A stretch of DNA of 64,000 nt, taken from the NCBI RefSeq assembly GCF_014773435.2, contig NZ_JACXAG020000003.1, forward strand, positions 62,001-126,000, written 5' to 3'. Position numbers and translations under genes: made by a program. Positions 9,599 to 19,400 of the stretch are shown one piece after another. The notes beneath the pieces are model-generated. The model ran no database searches, was not told the origin of the DNA, and saw only the letters and a program-made list of their open reading frames with translations. This DNA is from Polycladospora coralii. Its GTDB lineage: Bacteria; Bacillota; Bacilli; Thermoactinomycetales; Thermoactinomycetaceae. Each line of letters starts with the position of its first letter. The first letter of the stretch is position 1.

Positions 9599-11255
9599 GA
9601 GAATGACCACGGCTTTGAAAGATGAGATTAGAGCAGCAGTGGTACGCACAGGATTTGTACAAAGTGCAGATATTCCCGACTTTGTGTTAGAGGTGCCCCG
9701 TGAAAAAGAGCATGGAGATTGGGCAACGAATATCGCGATGAAATTGACTAAAATTGCTCGTCGTAATCCGAGAGAGATTGCCAATTCTATCGTGGCTGAG
9801 ATAAATCAAGAAAAAGCAGCCATACTTGATATTGAAATTGCTGGACCTGGATTTATCAACTTCTTTATGGATCGTTCTTTTTTAAGAGGGATAATTGAAG
9901 AAGTAAAGCAAGCTAAAGAGACGTATGGTCGGACGGATTACGGACAAGGCGAGAAAATTAATGTAGAGTTTTGTAGTGCTAATCCAACTGGGCATCTTCA
10001 CTTAGGTCATGCACGTGGGTCCGCAGTTGGAAGTAGTTTATGTAATGTACTAGATCGGGCTGGATTTGATGTGACGGCTGAATATTACATTAATGACGCG
10101 GGCAATCAAATGCATATGATGGCACTTTCAATCGAAGCACGTTATTTAGAAGTGCTAGGCAAAGCCTATACATTTCCGGAAGATGGCTATCGTGGGCGTG
10201 AAATCATTGACATGGCTAAAGCTTTATCGGAAAAAGAAGGAGATCGTCTACTCGCACTTCCAGCAGAAGAGCGTATTGCCTATTTTCGTGCATACGGAAA
10301 GCAAAGATTGTTAGATAAAATTGAAGCTGACCTGAAGTCGTATGGAGTAGAGTTTGCAGTTTGGTTTAGTGAGTCGTCCCTATATGAATCAGGAGCGATC
10401 GAACAAACCCTTACTGAGCTCACAGAAAAAGGGTTTACATATGAGAAAGATGGAGCACTCTGGCTTAAATCGACTGCGTTCGGTGACGATAAAGACCGAG
10501 TATTGGTCAAGCAAGACGGTTCTTATACTTATTTGACACCAGATATAGCTTATCATCGCAATAAATTTCATCGCGGTTTTAATCGTGCCATTAATATCTG
10601 GGGTGCCGATCACCACGGTTATATCGCACGAATGAAGGCCGCTTTGACTGCACTTGGTTATGCGGAAAATCAACTTGAAGTAATCATTACGCAGATGGTG
10701 AAGCTTTATCAAGGTGGCGAGCTGGTCAAAATGTCAAAACGAACGGGCAAAGCGATCACATTAGTGGAGCTTCTGGAAGAAGTGGGAACAGATGCGGCTC
10801 GTTATTTCTTTACCATGCGAAGTGCAGATTCTCATTTAGATTTCGATATGGATCTAGCTGTATCAAAATCTAATGATAACCCAGTATATTATGTTCAGTA
10901 TGCACATGCTCGTGTGCATAGTGTATTCAAAATGGCGGAGGAGAAGGGAATAAAACCTTCCTTTGAAAAAGAGGTACTAGCACGGCTAAAAGAGGAGCAA
11001 GAATACGATTTGCTACAAAAGTTAGCAGAATTTCCACATGAAATCAATGAGGCAGCTAACCAGCTAGCTCCGTATCGTATTATTCGCTACTTATCAGAGT
11101 TAGCTGCTCAGTTCCACAGCTATTACAATGCACACCGCGTGGTAACGGATGACAAATTGCTCGCAGCAGCTAGACTAGCATTACTCACATCGGTTGCACA
11201 AGTCATTCGAAACGGGTTGCATATCGTAGGTGTACAGGCGCCAGAGCAAATGTAG
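9585..11255 (+). CDS. argS: Arginyl-tRNA synthetase
   Basis: Class I aminoacyl-tRNA synthetase charging tRNA-Arg. The 556-residue protein has the N-terminal Add-1 domain (about 1-110), the HIGH-type motif H139-L-G-H142, the KMSKR loop at about 382-386, and the C-terminal DALR anticodon-binding domain. Length is that of bacterial ArgS. It starts inside the end of ywiB. No T-box leader is seen. Confidence 0.96.
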   Translation: MNLLERMTTALKDEIRAAVVRTGFVQSADIPDFVLEVPREKEHGDWATNIAMKLTKIARRNPREIANSIVAEINQEKAAILDIEIAGPGFINFFMDRSFLRGIIEEVKQAKETYGRTDYGQGEKINVEFCSANPTGHLHLGHARGSAVGSSLCNVLDRAGFDVTAEYYINDAGNQMHMMALSIEARYLEVLGKAYTFPEDGYRGREIIDMAKALSEKEGDRLLALPAEERIAYFRAYGKQRLLDKIEADLKSYGVEFAVWFSESSLYESGAIEQTLTELTEKGFTYEKDGALWLKSTAFGDDKDRVLVKQDGSYTYLTPDIAYHRNKFHRGFNRAINIWGADHHGYIARMKAALTALGYAENQLEVIITQMVKLYQGGELVKMSKRTGKAITLVELLEEVGTDAARYFFTMRSADSHLDFDMDLAVSKSNDNPVYYVQYAHARVHSVFKMAEEKGIKPSFEKEVLARLKEEQEYDLLQKLAEFPHEINEAANQLAPYRIIRYLSELAAQFHSYYNAHRVVTDDKLLAAARLALLTSVAQVIRNGLHIVGVQAPEQM

Positions 11256-11380
11256 AGAATGAACGGCTCACCACTAAATGTGGTTGAGCTTCTTCCTTCA
11301 TCTGGCGTAGCCATCCTACATCCATTCACAAAGGCATATTCCATGCCCAAAAAGTTAGAAGTGTCGATTTGCTACAAAGG

Positions 11381-11430
11381 AATCATACCCGTTTGATCGG
11401 ACTGTTTCTCCCGACCAAACGGGTATGATT
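11381..11430. repeat. Long near-perfect hairpin without T run
   Basis: Two 20-base arms, beginning AATCATACCCGTTTG and ending CAAACGGGTATGATT, pair with a single A-C mismatch around a 10-base loop. It is 125 bases downstream of argS and no T tract follows, so it is not a classical terminator. Confidence 0.7.
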
Positions 11431-11548
11431 TAGTTAGATGCGATCACAATTTTTATAGCTTTACAACTATGAGACTTATTAGAGCAGAGCTAAAAGCAGG
11501 GTACCAAAGAATACTCGAGGAGATTCTCGCTCGCAAGTCCTAAAAATA

Positions 11549-11582
11549 GAGGATGCCCACTCATCAGGGTATCCTCCTTTTT
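11549..11582 (+). terminator. Terminator hairpin downstream of argS
   Basis: GAGGATGCCC pairs with GGGTATCCTC (one G-T wobble) and is followed by five T. Confidence 0.75.
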
Positions 11583-11686
11583 ATATGCTTGTACAATATC
11601 ATCAAGCAATATATTGAAATAAAATTCTGACTATATATTGAGGATGTCAGTTTTTTATATCACCTAAATGATTTTTACGCACAGAT

Positions 11687-11986
11687 TTAACTAAAGACAT
11701 CTGTTACACGTCCAGTTAAAAGCTTAACTCCTGGTGAGATCTCTACTTGAATAACATCTAGAAGCGGAAAATGAATAGATTTGCCGTCGGTTGTACGTAG
11801 TGTAATGTTGGTCTGTCTTCGGGCAGGTAGATGTTTTATGTGACAATCGATTCGCACTAAGCGATGTTTGTCATCAATAAATGAAGGACATGATTTTTCA
11901 ACCACTTCAACCTGCTTACGATGTTCTAGATCACATAGGAACGTTTGTACTTGTGGAGAAGTCCCTGTTATTTGTAAATGCATCAT
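11687..11986 (-). CDS. Small hypothetical protein, possibly DUF3970-like
   Basis: A 99-residue soluble protein. The N-terminal half (MHLQITGTSPQVQTFLCDL followed by a strand with VVEKSCP) recalls the short DUF3970-type proteins of Bacilli, but the match is by eye and weak; the C-terminal half is beta-rich (FPLLDVIQVEISPGVKLLTG). Function is unknown. The start has AGGAGTGACTGTGG upstream, and two ATG codons are adjacent, so the start could be 3 bases in. It has its own promoter at about 12032-12060 and is separate from the haem operon. Confidence 0.6.
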   Translation of the reverse strand: MMHLQITGTSPQVQTFLCDLEHRKQVEVVEKSCPSFIDDKHRLVRIDCHIKHLPARRQTNITLRTTDGKSIHFPLLDVIQVEISPGVKLLTGRVTDVFS

Positions 11987-12031
11987 CCACAGTCACTCCT
12001 AACTAAATTAGTAAATACTTACTTATTTCCA

Positions 12032-12060
12032 ATTATAATAAATAGAATGATAATTATCAA
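12032..12060 (-). promoter_or_regulatory. Sigma-A-type promoter for the 99-residue gene
   Basis: On the minus strand TTGATA is followed after 17 bases by TATAAT. The palindrome GATAATTATC overlaps the -35 and spacer, a partial iron-box look-alike. The promoter sits about 45 bases upstream of the start codon. Confidence 0.65.
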
Positions 12061-12144
12061 ATATTTTTGAAGTTAAATTTCTCACACAGTAAGATTAATA
12101 GGTATTCAATAAAGCCAATGTAAAAGCCGCTTTGGTAGCGGCTT

Positions 12145-13545
12145 TTAAAGATAATCTAAAACATCTTGTACAGCTTGTTTTCCTTGATCAATGCAGTCTG
12201 GAATTCCTGAACCAGCATAAGACGATCCAGCTAGAAATACGCCAGGATACTGCGTGGTAAGCGTATGACGCGTACGAGCTAACCATTCGAGGTGACCGAC
12301 AGCAAATTGAGACATGGCATGGTGCCAACGTGTGACATAAGCAAATTCAGGTCCACTGGTTATCGGAAAGATGCGTCGCATATCTTGTAAGGCAATGTTT
12401 TGAATCACTTCATCAGGTTGTTCAACAATGGCTTGATCACCGGCTCGACCTACATAGCAACGAATTAATACTTTACCTGCTGGTGTAGTGTGTGGCCATT
12501 TGAGATGTGTCCAAGTACATGCTGTTATTTGATAATCCTCCGTCTTAGGGATAAGAAATCCCGTACCAGGCTTTGACAGGGTGACGGCTTCTTGCGGAAA
12601 TGCAAAAATGACTGTAGCAACTGATGTTGCTGGCAGTGGTAAAGGTTGTAGTGATTTAACTTCGTTTAATATATTTTTTGCTATTGGATAAGGAGTAGTC
12701 ATAACAAGTGCATCGGCGGTAAGTGTGTCACCGTTATGAAGGGTAAGTAGATACTCTTCCTCTTTTTTTGTAATTTGTTGTACGGAAACCCCTGTCTGGA
12801 TATGAACATCCGTTAATTGGGTTTCAAGTGCATCAATGAGTGACCCTAAACCTCTCTTTAAAGTAAAAAAAATGCCTTTTGCTTTTTCAGATGAGGGCTT
12901 GGCTGGACGCATTTTTTTCATCCCTAGGATTAAACTTCGATTCTGTCTTCCTAGTTCTGCAAATTGTGGAAAAGTCGTTTGTAGACTCATCTTATCGATA
13001 TTGCCAGCGTAAACTCCCGATAAAAGAGGCTCAATGATGTGATCTACAACCTCGTCTCCTAAGCGATTACGAAAATAATAGCCAACGGACTGATCTTGCT
13101 CATGATTTTGTTTGACACGCGGGAGTAATAAATCAGCAGCAGCACGTGCTTTGCCGAGCAATGAAATAAGTCCTGTTCGTGCAAAAGGCGTCAGTTTAGT
13201 GGGTACACCCATAACAGCACCGTCTGGAATGGGCTCTAATTTATTGTGATGTAAAATATAAGCTTGTCCAGTTTCATTTCGAACCAGTTCTTCCTCTAGC
13301 CCTAGATCTACAGCTAATTGTTTTGCACTTGGTTTACGTTCCAGAAATGAGTCGGGCCCGCGCTCCATAACAAAGCCATCACGGTATATGGTTTCAATTT
13401 TGCCACCTAGGCGGTGAGATGATTCAAGTAAAGTGATTTGATAGGGTAAGTTTTGCTTACGAATCTCTGCTTGGAGATAGTAGGCAGTAGATAAACCGGT
13501 GATTCCACCACCTACAAGGACAATATGCCGTTTTGAACGCGTCAT
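12145..13545 (-). CDS. hemY: Protoporphyrinogen/coproporphyrinogen oxidase HemY
   Basis: FAD-dependent oxidase of late haem synthesis; in Gram-positive bacteria it oxidises coproporphyrinogen III to coproporphyrin III. The 466-residue protein has the N-terminal dinucleotide loop [13 protein letters not shown] (about 11-23), the [11 protein letters not shown] substrate-side segment, and the C-terminal FAD contact ([14 protein letters not shown]). Its start overlaps the hemH stop by 4 bases (ATGA), so translation is coupled. Last gene of hemE-hemH-hemY. Confidence 0.94.
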   Translation of the reverse strand: MTRSKRHIVLVGGGITGLSTAYYLQAEIRKQNLPYQITLLESSHRLGGKIETIYRDGFVMERGPDSFLERKPSAKQLAVDLGLEEELVRNETGQAYILHHNKLEPIPDGAVMGVPTKLTPFARTGLISLLGKARAAADLLLPRVKQNHEQDQSVGYYFRNRLGDEVVDHIIEPLLSGVYAGNIDKMSLQTTFPQFAELGRQNRSLILGMKKMRPAKPSSEKAKGIFFTLKRGLGSLIDALETQLTDVHIQTGVSVQQITKKEEEYLLTLHNGDTLTADALVMTTPYPIAKNILNEVKSLQPLPLPATSVATVIFAFPQEAVTLSKPGTGFLIPKTEDYQITACTWTHLKWPHTTPAGKVLIRCYVGRAGDQAIVEQPDEVIQNIALQDMRRIFPITSGPEFAYVTRWHHAMSQFAVGHLEWLARTRHTLTTQYPGVFLAGSSYAGSGIPDCIDQGKQAVQDVLDYL

Positions 13546-14492
13546 TTTAATCCCTCAAATGATTCAGTTAAACGATTGGCCACAATATCAGTTAGGGCTT
13601 CGATAAACAAAGGATTTGTGTTCGGCATATCTGGACGGTAATAATGAGCACCTAATTCATCTGTCACGACTTTACATTCATAATCATTATCGTATAGCAC
13701 TTCTAAATGATTTGAGATAAAACCGATCGGGCAGTAGATAAATGATGTATATCCTTTATCATGGTATAAGTTACGTGTCAGATCTTGAACATCGGGACCA
13801 ATCCATGGTTCGGGTGTGTTGCCTGCACTTTGCCAACCGATGGCGTATTGCGTAATTCCTGCTTGTTCTGCGATTAAGCGAGCAGATTCAGCTAGTTGTT
13901 CTGGATAAGGATCACCTGTTTGTAATATTTTCTCTGGCAGACTATGGGCAGAGAAAATAACAACGGCTTTGTCTTGATCTACCGCAGGTATAGTTGAAAA
14001 CGTATGTTTCAATTTTTCTACCCAGTATTGAATAAACTTAGGATGATCATGCCAACTATCTATTGTGTGAATGGTTAGGTTACCTGTTTGTTTTGCGGCT
14101 TCTTGTGCACGACCATTATAAGATTTAACACTAAAAGTTGAATAGTGTGGTGCTAAAACGAGACTAATCGCATGCTCAATTCCGTCATTATGCATTTGCT
14201 GTACAGCATCTTCGATAAAAGGATCAATATGCTTCAGTCCCAAGTAAGATTGAAACTGTAGCTGAGGAAAACGATCATTCAGGCTCTGTTCAAGCGCTTT
14301 TTGTTGCTCCTCTGTAATACGAGCTAATGGAGATATACCACCAATCATTTCATAGCGATGTTTTAAATCGTCTAGAAGTTCAGTAGGAGGTTTTTTTCCA
14401 CGACGGATATGTGTATAATAAGGCTCAATTTCTTCCGGCTTACGGGGTGTTCCATAAGCCATCACCAGTAGTCCAACTTTTGGCTTGGTCAT
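13542..14492 (-). CDS. hemH: Ferrochelatase HemH (coproporphyrin ferrochelatase)
   Basis: Inserts ferrous iron into the porphyrin; in Firmicutes the substrate is coproporphyrin III. The 316-residue protein has the family signature [12 protein letters not shown] with the metal-binding His, the C-terminal Glu in [14 protein letters not shown], and the N-terminal [10 protein letters not shown]. Length matches monomeric soluble ferrochelatase of Bacillus. It lies 32 bases after hemE. Confidence 0.95.
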   Translation of the reverse strand: MTKPKVGLLVMAYGTPRKPEEIEPYYTHIRRGKKPPTELLDDLKHRYEMIGGISPLARITEEQQKALEQSLNDRFPQLQFQSYLGLKHIDPFIEDAVQQMHNDGIEHAISLVLAPHYSTFSVKSYNGRAQEAAKQTGNLTIHTIDSWHDHPKFIQYWVEKLKHTFSTIPAVDQDKAVVIFSAHSLPEKILQTGDPYPEQLAESARLIAEQAGITQYAIGWQSAGNTPEPWIGPDVQDLTRNLYHDKGYTSFIYCPIGFISNHLEVLYDNDYECKVVTDELGAHYYRPDMPNTNPLFIEALTDIVANRLTESFEGLK

Positions 14493-14524
14493 TTTTTATC
14501 ACCTCATAGGGTTGTGGATAAGCG

Positions 14525-15565
14525 TTATTTCACAGTTTGTACTTGCGTATATTTATGTACATAAGCTGTTAATTTTTGTAAAGTCTCAACTTGTACATCA
14601 GGGAAAATCCCATGTCCTAGATTAAAGATGTAGCCAGGTTTTTTGATTCCTTGATCTAATATTTGTTTCGTGTTTTTTTCGATTGCTTCCCAAGAAGCAA
14701 GTAAAAGGGAGGGATCTAGATTTCCTTGTAGTGTTTTGGTAATCCCCATGTTACGCGCTTGATCAATCGAGGTACGCCAATCCAATCCAATCACATCAAC
14801 GGGTAGCTTATTCCATTCATTTAATAAATGTCCCGTTCCGATTCCAAAATAAATTAAAGGAACACCAGTTTTTTTCAATTCGCTAAAAATCTCTTCCATA
14901 ATGGGTAAAATAAAGGTTTGATAATCTTGTGCATTAACTGATCCAACCCAAGAATCGAATACTTGTAAGGCTTGTGCTCCAGCTGCCACTTGTGCTTTTA
15001 AATAGTCGATCGTCATTTTACCTAGTTTTTCCATTAGTAAACGCCATGTTTTGGGATCCGCATGCATCATACTTTTGGTCATATGATAACCTTTGGAAGG
15101 TCCACCTTCAATCATATAACTAGCTAGTGTGAAGGGAGCGCCAGCAAATCCGATTAGTGGTACAGATAGTTGTTGACGAAGTAGACGAATCGCTTCTAAT
15201 GTGGTGTGGACATCTTTTTCAGGTTCGATCTCACCAAGTAGATCAACGTCTCGCTTAGAGCGAATCGGGTTAGAAATGACAGGCCCTACTCCAGATTTTA
15301 TTTCGACATCGATGCCGATATGCTGAAGGGGTGTCATAATGTCAGCAAACAAAATAGCCGCGTCTACACCTAGCTGTTCAACCGGTAATCGGGTCACTTC
15401 TGCACATACCTCAGGTATTTCACTCATTTCAAAGAATGTATATTTTTTTCGGATTGCGCGATATTCTGGTTGGTATCTTCCAGCTTGTCTCATATACCAA
15501 ACTGGCACATAGGGTGTTTCTTCACCGCGACATGCACGTAAAAATACATCATTAAAAGGTTTCAT
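14525..15565 (-). CDS. hemE: Uroporphyrinogen decarboxylase HemE
   Basis: Decarboxylates uroporphyrinogen III to coproporphyrinogen III. The 346-residue protein shows the two family signatures: [16 protein letters not shown] near the N-terminus and [17 protein letters not shown] around residues 138-154, plus the catalytic Asp region ([10 protein letters not shown]). It is the first gene of hemE-hemH-hemY. A 23-bp dyad lies about 115 bases upstream. Confidence 0.96.
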   Translation of the reverse strand: MKPFNDVFLRACRGEETPYVPVWYMRQAGRYQPEYRAIRKKYTFFEMSEIPEVCAEVTRLPVEQLGVDAAILFADIMTPLQHIGIDVEIKSGVGPVISNPIRSKRDVDLLGEIEPEKDVHTTLEAIRLLRQQLSVPLIGFAGAPFTLASYMIEGGPSKGYHMTKSMMHADPKTWRLLMEKLGKMTIDYLKAQVAAGAQALQVFDSWVGSVNAQDYQTFILPIMEEIFSELKKTGVPLIYFGIGTGHLLNEWNKLPVDVIGLDWRTSIDQARNMGITKTLQGNLDPSLLLASWEAIEKNTKQILDQGIKKPGYIFNLGHGIFPDVQVETLQKLTAYVHKYTQVQTVK

Positions 15566-15678
15566 GGTCTATCACTCACTTCCATTCTTCTCTTATACAT
15601 AAATGTGCTTGTTCTACTAAGTTCATACAGCTTGAGATAGCCTTCTTTATGTATTATTTATTCACATGTGAGAACTGC

Positions 15679-15701
15679 TATATTCCATAGATTGGAATAT
15701 A
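15679..15701. promoter_or_regulatory. Perfect inverted repeat upstream of hemE (candidate operator)
   Basis: TATATTCCA and TGGAATATA are perfect 9-base arms around TAGAT, 114-136 bases upstream of the hemE start. It does not match Fur, PerR or Zur boxes. The regulator is unknown. Confidence 0.45.
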
Positions 15702-15826
15702 ATCGCAGGGGTACTTGAATAGCCTTATTCTAACATATTCAAAAAAACAGCTTGGTTAGAGGTGTTCCAGTTTCATGACAAAAATCAGGCCGTGTCAATT
15801 TGCGTGATTTTTCAACTCAGCTTTCC

Positions 15827-15955
15827 ATGCATTTTCGCTCACAACACACTTCATCATTTGGGTTAATCGATACTACTGGACAAAAATATAAATATCCATC
15901 TGCAAAGAATGATTTTAAACTGAAGGGGAATCTGGTACCTCAGGCAACTGTCTAA
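15827..15955 (+). pseudogene. Remnant of a DUF4352-like extracellular domain gene
   Basis: A 42-codon open frame reads FGLIDTTGQKYKYPSA followed by FKLKGNLVPQATV and a stop. This pattern resembles the beta-sandwich repeats of DUF4352 lipoproteins (a 'LVDSxGxxY...LNPG' type text). There is no ribosome binding site and no signal peptide, and the domain is cut off at both ends. It is best read as a decayed fragment; the family guess is by eye. Confidence 0.4.
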
Positions 15956-16035
15956 ATCATAGATGATAAACTTAGACATAATGTAAGATGGAAGCGTTTT
16001 CAAAATTTGTTAGACTATGCGTAAATGAGGTGAAT

Positions 16036-16081
16036 AGGAGGTGTATCCACTACTGCTCCTAGAGGGTGTAGTGGAACTAAA
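16036..16081 (+). promoter_or_regulatory. ald leader: Shine-Dalgarno separated from ATG by a hairpin
   Basis: A consensus AGGAGGTG (16036-16043) lies 38 bases before the ald ATG. Between them TCCACTAC (16046-16053) and GTAGTGGA (16068-16075) form an 8-bp stem. If folded, the hairpin leaves only 2 + 6 unpaired bases between the site and the ATG, an ideal spacing. A weaker GAGGGTG at 16062-16068, partly inside the loop, is the alternative site. Confidence 0.55.
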
Positions 16082-17197
16082 ATGAAAATAGGTGTACCTA
16101 AAGAAGTCAAAAATAACGAGTATCGAGTCGGATTAACACCGGCTGCTGTGGATGCATTGATAGAGGCAGGTCATCAAGTGGTCATTGAAGAGGGTGCTGG
16201 TGAAGGTAGTGGTTTTTTCGATCTTGAATACTTGAAAGCAGGAGCACAAATCGGACGCGCGATCGATGCATGGGAAGCTGAACTTGTCATTAAAGTAAAA
16301 GAACCTATACCAACAGAATATTCATATTTCAGAGAGGGTTTAAAATTGTTCACTTATCTCCATTTAGCAGCCAATGAGATGCTCACAAAAGCATTAAAAA
16401 AAGAAAAAGTGACAGCTGTTGCTTATGAAACTGTACAAACCGAAAAGGGCACCCTTCCTTTATTGGCACCTATGAGTGAGGTAGCAGGAAGGATGTCTAT
16501 TCAAGTAGGAGCACAATGTCTTGAGAAAAGAATGGGAGGTAGCGGGATTGTACTTGGGGGTGTACCAGGAGTTAAGCCTGCACGCGTGATGATCGTAGGT
16601 GGTGGTGTTGTAGGGACACAAGCAGCTAAAGTCGCCGTAGGGATGGGGGCTGAAGTTTCTATTTTTGATGTGAATGCCAATCGATTGAGGCAATTAGATG
16701 ATTTGTTTAATGGACGTACACGAACACTGATGTCGACTAAATATGCGCTGACTGAAGAAATTCAGCAAGCAGATCTGGTGATTGGTGCAGTCCTCATACC
16801 AGGTAAAAAAGCACCTAGACTAGTTACACGTGATATGGTCACACGTATGCGGTCAGGATCAGTCATTGTAGATGTAGCGATTGATCAAGGTGGGTGTATT
16901 GAGACTGCTGACCATGTTACGACACATGATCAGCCTACATACATGGTTGATGGTGTCGTTCATTATGCAGTAGCCAATATCCCAGGTGCGGTTCCACGCA
17001 CATCTACAATTGCCTTAAACAATCAGACCTTACCTTATATATTAAAATTAGCAAAAGGTGACCTTACCAAAGCGTTATTAGCAGGGTTTAATGTCATAGA
17101 TGGGCATATCACTTGTAAAGGGGTTGCGGAAGCTTTTTCATTCCCCTACACTGCACCAGAAAGTGTTTTACAGCAGTCTAACACCTACTATATTTAA
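16082..17197 (+). CDS. ald: Alanine dehydrogenase
   Basis: NAD-dependent oxidative deamination of L-alanine to pyruvate, used for alanine catabolism and in sporulation and germination of Bacillus. The 371-residue protein has the family N-terminus ([20 protein letters not shown]), substrate residues in the K74/H95-type region (IKVKEP, YLHLA) and the NAD-binding [10 protein letters not shown] loop. Length is normal. A PucR-type regulator resembling AdeR, the ald activator of B. subtilis, lies just downstream on the opposite strand. Confidence 0.96.
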   Translation: MKIGVPKEVKNNEYRVGLTPAAVDALIEAGHQVVIEEGAGEGSGFFDLEYLKAGAQIGRAIDAWEAELVIKVKEPIPTEYSYFREGLKLFTYLHLAANEMLTKALKKEKVTAVAYETVQTEKGTLPLLAPMSEVAGRMSIQVGAQCLEKRMGGSGIVLGGVPGVKPARVMIVGGGVVGTQAAKVAVGMGAEVSIFDVNANRLRQLDDLFNGRTRTLMSTKYALTEEIQQADLVIGAVLIPGKKAPRLVTRDMVTRMRSGSVIVDVAIDQGGCIETADHVTTHDQPTYMVDGVVHYAVANIPGAVPRTSTIALNNQTLPYILKLAKGDLTKALLAGFNVIDGHITCKGVAEAFSFPYTAPESVLQQSNTYYI

Positions 17198-17223
17198 CAA
17201 GCATATGATAGCGCGATACGTGA

Positions 17224-17817
17224 CTATATTTGAAAGACTAGATCAGCTGTTTTTGTAGGGTTGACCGAATCGATATAGTAATCTTCTGCTTTCCAATATC
17301 GATTCTCAAATTTGGTACGGTTTTTTTGTTCCGTTTTATTCTCTCGGGAAAATCTTTTTTCTCTTGCACAATCGAGATATAGCACGAAATCAAAGTAAGA
17401 TCGCCACTCAGGTCGTTGCAGGAAAATTCCTTCCACAATCACAACGCCCGTTTGGGGGAGATGAATGGTTTGGGTATGGTGTAAATCCGATTCTTTGTCA
17501 TAAAAAGGGAGTACAAGCGTATCTTCCGCCCGTAGCGGTTGAAAAAGCTGGCTACTTAACCCATCCACATGCCATTGCATACGGTAATACTCAACCCATT
17601 CGGGATGGCCCGTGTGATAACGTTGATGATAGGAGACGATATGATCATCCATATGAATTGCACATACGCGCAGTGCGTGACTTTCTAAAAAGGGGATGAA
17701 CCGCTTAACAAAAGTGGTCTTCCCTGCACGACTTAGACCATCTACACCGAATATAAATCTCTGGTTAGGTTTTAATAGGGGGATCTGTTTCATAGCTGTA
17801 AGTAAGATCTTGTTCAT
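17224..17817 (-). CDS. Uridine-kinase-like P-loop kinase
   Basis: A 197-residue P-loop protein: Walker A GVDGLSRAGKTT near residues 24-35, a DDH motif (IHMDDHI, about 54-60), a WHVDG segment and a Walker B-like GVVIVEGIFL (about 124-133), followed by a lid-like basic region (RFSRENKTEQKNR). This is the uridine kinase/phosphoribulokinase fold, but the substrate cannot be read from sequence. Its start overlaps the end of the PucR-type gene by 4 bases, so they form a coupled operon; it is convergent with ald. Confidence 0.75.
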   Translation of the reverse strand: MNKILLTAMKQIPLLKPNQRFIFGVDGLSRAGKTTFVKRFIPFLESHALRVCAIHMDDHIVSYHQRYHTGHPEWVEYYRMQWHVDGLSSQLFQPLRAEDTLVLPFYDKESDLHHTQTIHLPQTGVVIVEGIFLQRPEWRSYFDFVLYLDCAREKRFSRENKTEQKNRTKFENRYWKAEDYYIDSVNPTKTADLVFQI

Positions 17818-19400
17818 TGTTCATCCTCTCCCTGACGTAACTGTATAAAATGAAAAATGGATAGTGCTTGCTTCAAGGCAAGCAGGCGGTTTGCAGATTC
17901 CCAATCCGTACCAAGCAAACGATTTATTTTGTTTAACCGATAATATAAGGTTTGGCGATGAATAAATAGTTTTTTTGCAGTAGCTTGTTTGTTTTGCTCC
18001 GTTTCCAAATAAAGATCTAATGTATGACGTAAATCAGTACCATGTTTTTGATCATAAGTGAGTAATGGATTTAATTGATCTTTATAGTACTGTTTTAAGA
18101 TGGTGGGCTCTACTTGTCCATAAAGTTGCCATGGGCCTAATTGGTCGTAATGAATCAGCTCTTTTCGTTGTATTTGCTTTCCTTCTATGGTATGAGAAGG
18201 GATGGCCTGAATAGATAGAGCGAGCTCGGCTTGCTTCCAATAAAGGTGCGCATCTTTCAGGGAAGTAAAAGTGCGACTTACACCCATTTGCCAGGTAGAA
18301 TGATTTTTTGTCATTTGTGTCCACACTTCTTCAAGTCGATTCATATATGAAGTAGGGGTGTTCATTAGATCTATACCTAGTAGCATCCATTGATGACGAT
18401 AAGTAGTGATCCAAGACTGAATGCCATTTTGCCCTAACATAAATTGAAGCTTTTTCAGCTTTTGAAAAAAAGAAAGAAAAAGAGAATCTGAAGTCGTGTC
18501 TAAGTCATACAAATGAGGTGTATCAGACTGAAACGCACACCAAAATAAAGGGGTATCTCCTTGTGCTTTTATTTCAACTTCTCGGGGGAGATTACCTGAC
18601 TTTGAAGTAGCTAAATCATGCATCCACTTTTGAGAGGAGCGAAAACGGCGTTCTTCAAGCGAAAATCGACGTAACAGTTCTTGAGCAATCGCAGTGATTG
18701 CGCGATCTATAATGAGTCGATGGAACTCGGAAAAAAAATCATTTTCCATTACAAATAAGTCGCCCACATGGACATCTAGAACGGTAATGGCATAAGAATT
18801 ACACGCCTCTGGTTTCTCGGGTTCTTTTGCATGGATAAGTGGTGTTCCCTGTAAATAATCTTTTAACCATACCGTTGTCTGGAGCTCATGCTCTAGTAGA
18901 GTAAGAATTTTCGCCAACCCTCGTTGTTGTAGAGTTAGGTTGAGAAACTGTGAAGATATTTTCTCCAGTGCAACCAGCTGATCATGGTGGCGATGAATGA
19001 GAAAGGTATGAATATCTTGTGTAATATCGATAAAGGAGACAGGCTTCTCAAATAAAATAATAGGAAAGTGACAGGAATCCGCATAACTTTTGACTGAATC
19101 AGATAAGTTTACGTAATGATGCACCATTTCGATACATAAAGCAGATACATTACTCTCAACTAATTGAGCGATATAGGACACGGAAAGTTGTCTTCTTTCG
19201 CCGACCCCTACACCAGTCATTAATACCAATTCTTCGCCATGCACATAAGAAGAGCCATCCATAATTTCAAGTACATGTACCCACCGGACTTGCCTTTGCA
19301 ACCCTGAATGACCCGCTAAAATGCGAGCACCTTCAAAAAGAGGCCGTTTAAGACAGTCTGATACGGTAAATCGTGTGTCGACTTGTTCGATCATGCTCAT
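17814..19400 (-). CDS. PucR-family transcriptional regulator, AdeR-like
   Basis: A 528-residue regulator with an N-terminal PucR ligand-sensing domain (about 10-135), a GGDEF-like/CdaR middle part and a C-terminal PucR-type helix-turn-helix (about 465-515: NKQATAKKLFIHRQTLYYRLNKI). In B. subtilis the PucR-family protein AdeR sits next to ald and activates it in response to alanine. The location of this gene one kinase away from ald makes it a candidate AdeR counterpart, but in a convergent rather than divergent order. Target assignment is inference. Confidence 0.8.
   Translation of the reverse strand: MSMIEQVDTRFTVSDCLKRPLFEGARILAGHSGLQRQVRWVHVLEIMDGSSYVHGEELVLMTGVGVGERRQLSVSYIAQLVESNVSALCIEMVHHYVNLSDSVKSYADSCHFPIILFEKPVSFIDITQDIHTFLIHRHHDQLVALEKISSQFLNLTLQQRGLAKILTLLEHELQTTVWLKDYLQGTPLIHAKEPEKPEACNSYAITVLDVHVGDLFVMENDFFSEFHRLIIDRAITAIAQELLRRFSLEERRFRSSQKWMHDLATSKSGNLPREVEIKAQGDTPLFWCAFQSDTPHLYDLDTTSDSLFLSFFQKLKKLQFMLGQNGIQSWITTYRHQWMLLGIDLMNTPTSYMNRLEEVWTQMTKNHSTWQMGVSRTFTSLKDAHLYWKQAELALSIQAIPSHTIEGKQIQRKELIHYDQLGPWQLYGQVEPTILKQYYKDQLNPLLTYDQKHGTDLRHTLDLYLETEQNKQATAKKLFIHRQTLYYRLNKINRLLGTDWESANRLLALKQALSIFHFIQLRQGEDEQ

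Larger units (their letters stand above)
11256..11686. other. Intergenic region after argS with two hairpins
   Basis: No convincing coding region. It contains a long hairpin at 11381-11430 and a T-run terminator at 11549-11582. The 118 bases between them carry no recognisable RNA motif. Confidence 0.6.
15566..16081. other. Intergenic region between hemE and ald
   Basis: Holds the divergent promoter areas of hemE and ald, a 9-bp-arm dyad at 15679-15701, a gene remnant at 15827-15955, and the structured ald leader at 16036-16081. Confidence 0.6.

Noticed and set aside
11123-11350. Minus-strand 75-codon frame at the end of argS
   Set aside because: Shadow of argS with no ribosome binding site or family text.
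12047-12060. Fur/PerR-like GATAATTATC in the promoter at 12032-12060
   Set aside because: Only one half fits the 7-1-7 Fur box; 12 of 19 positions by eye, too weak to call in AT-rich DNA.
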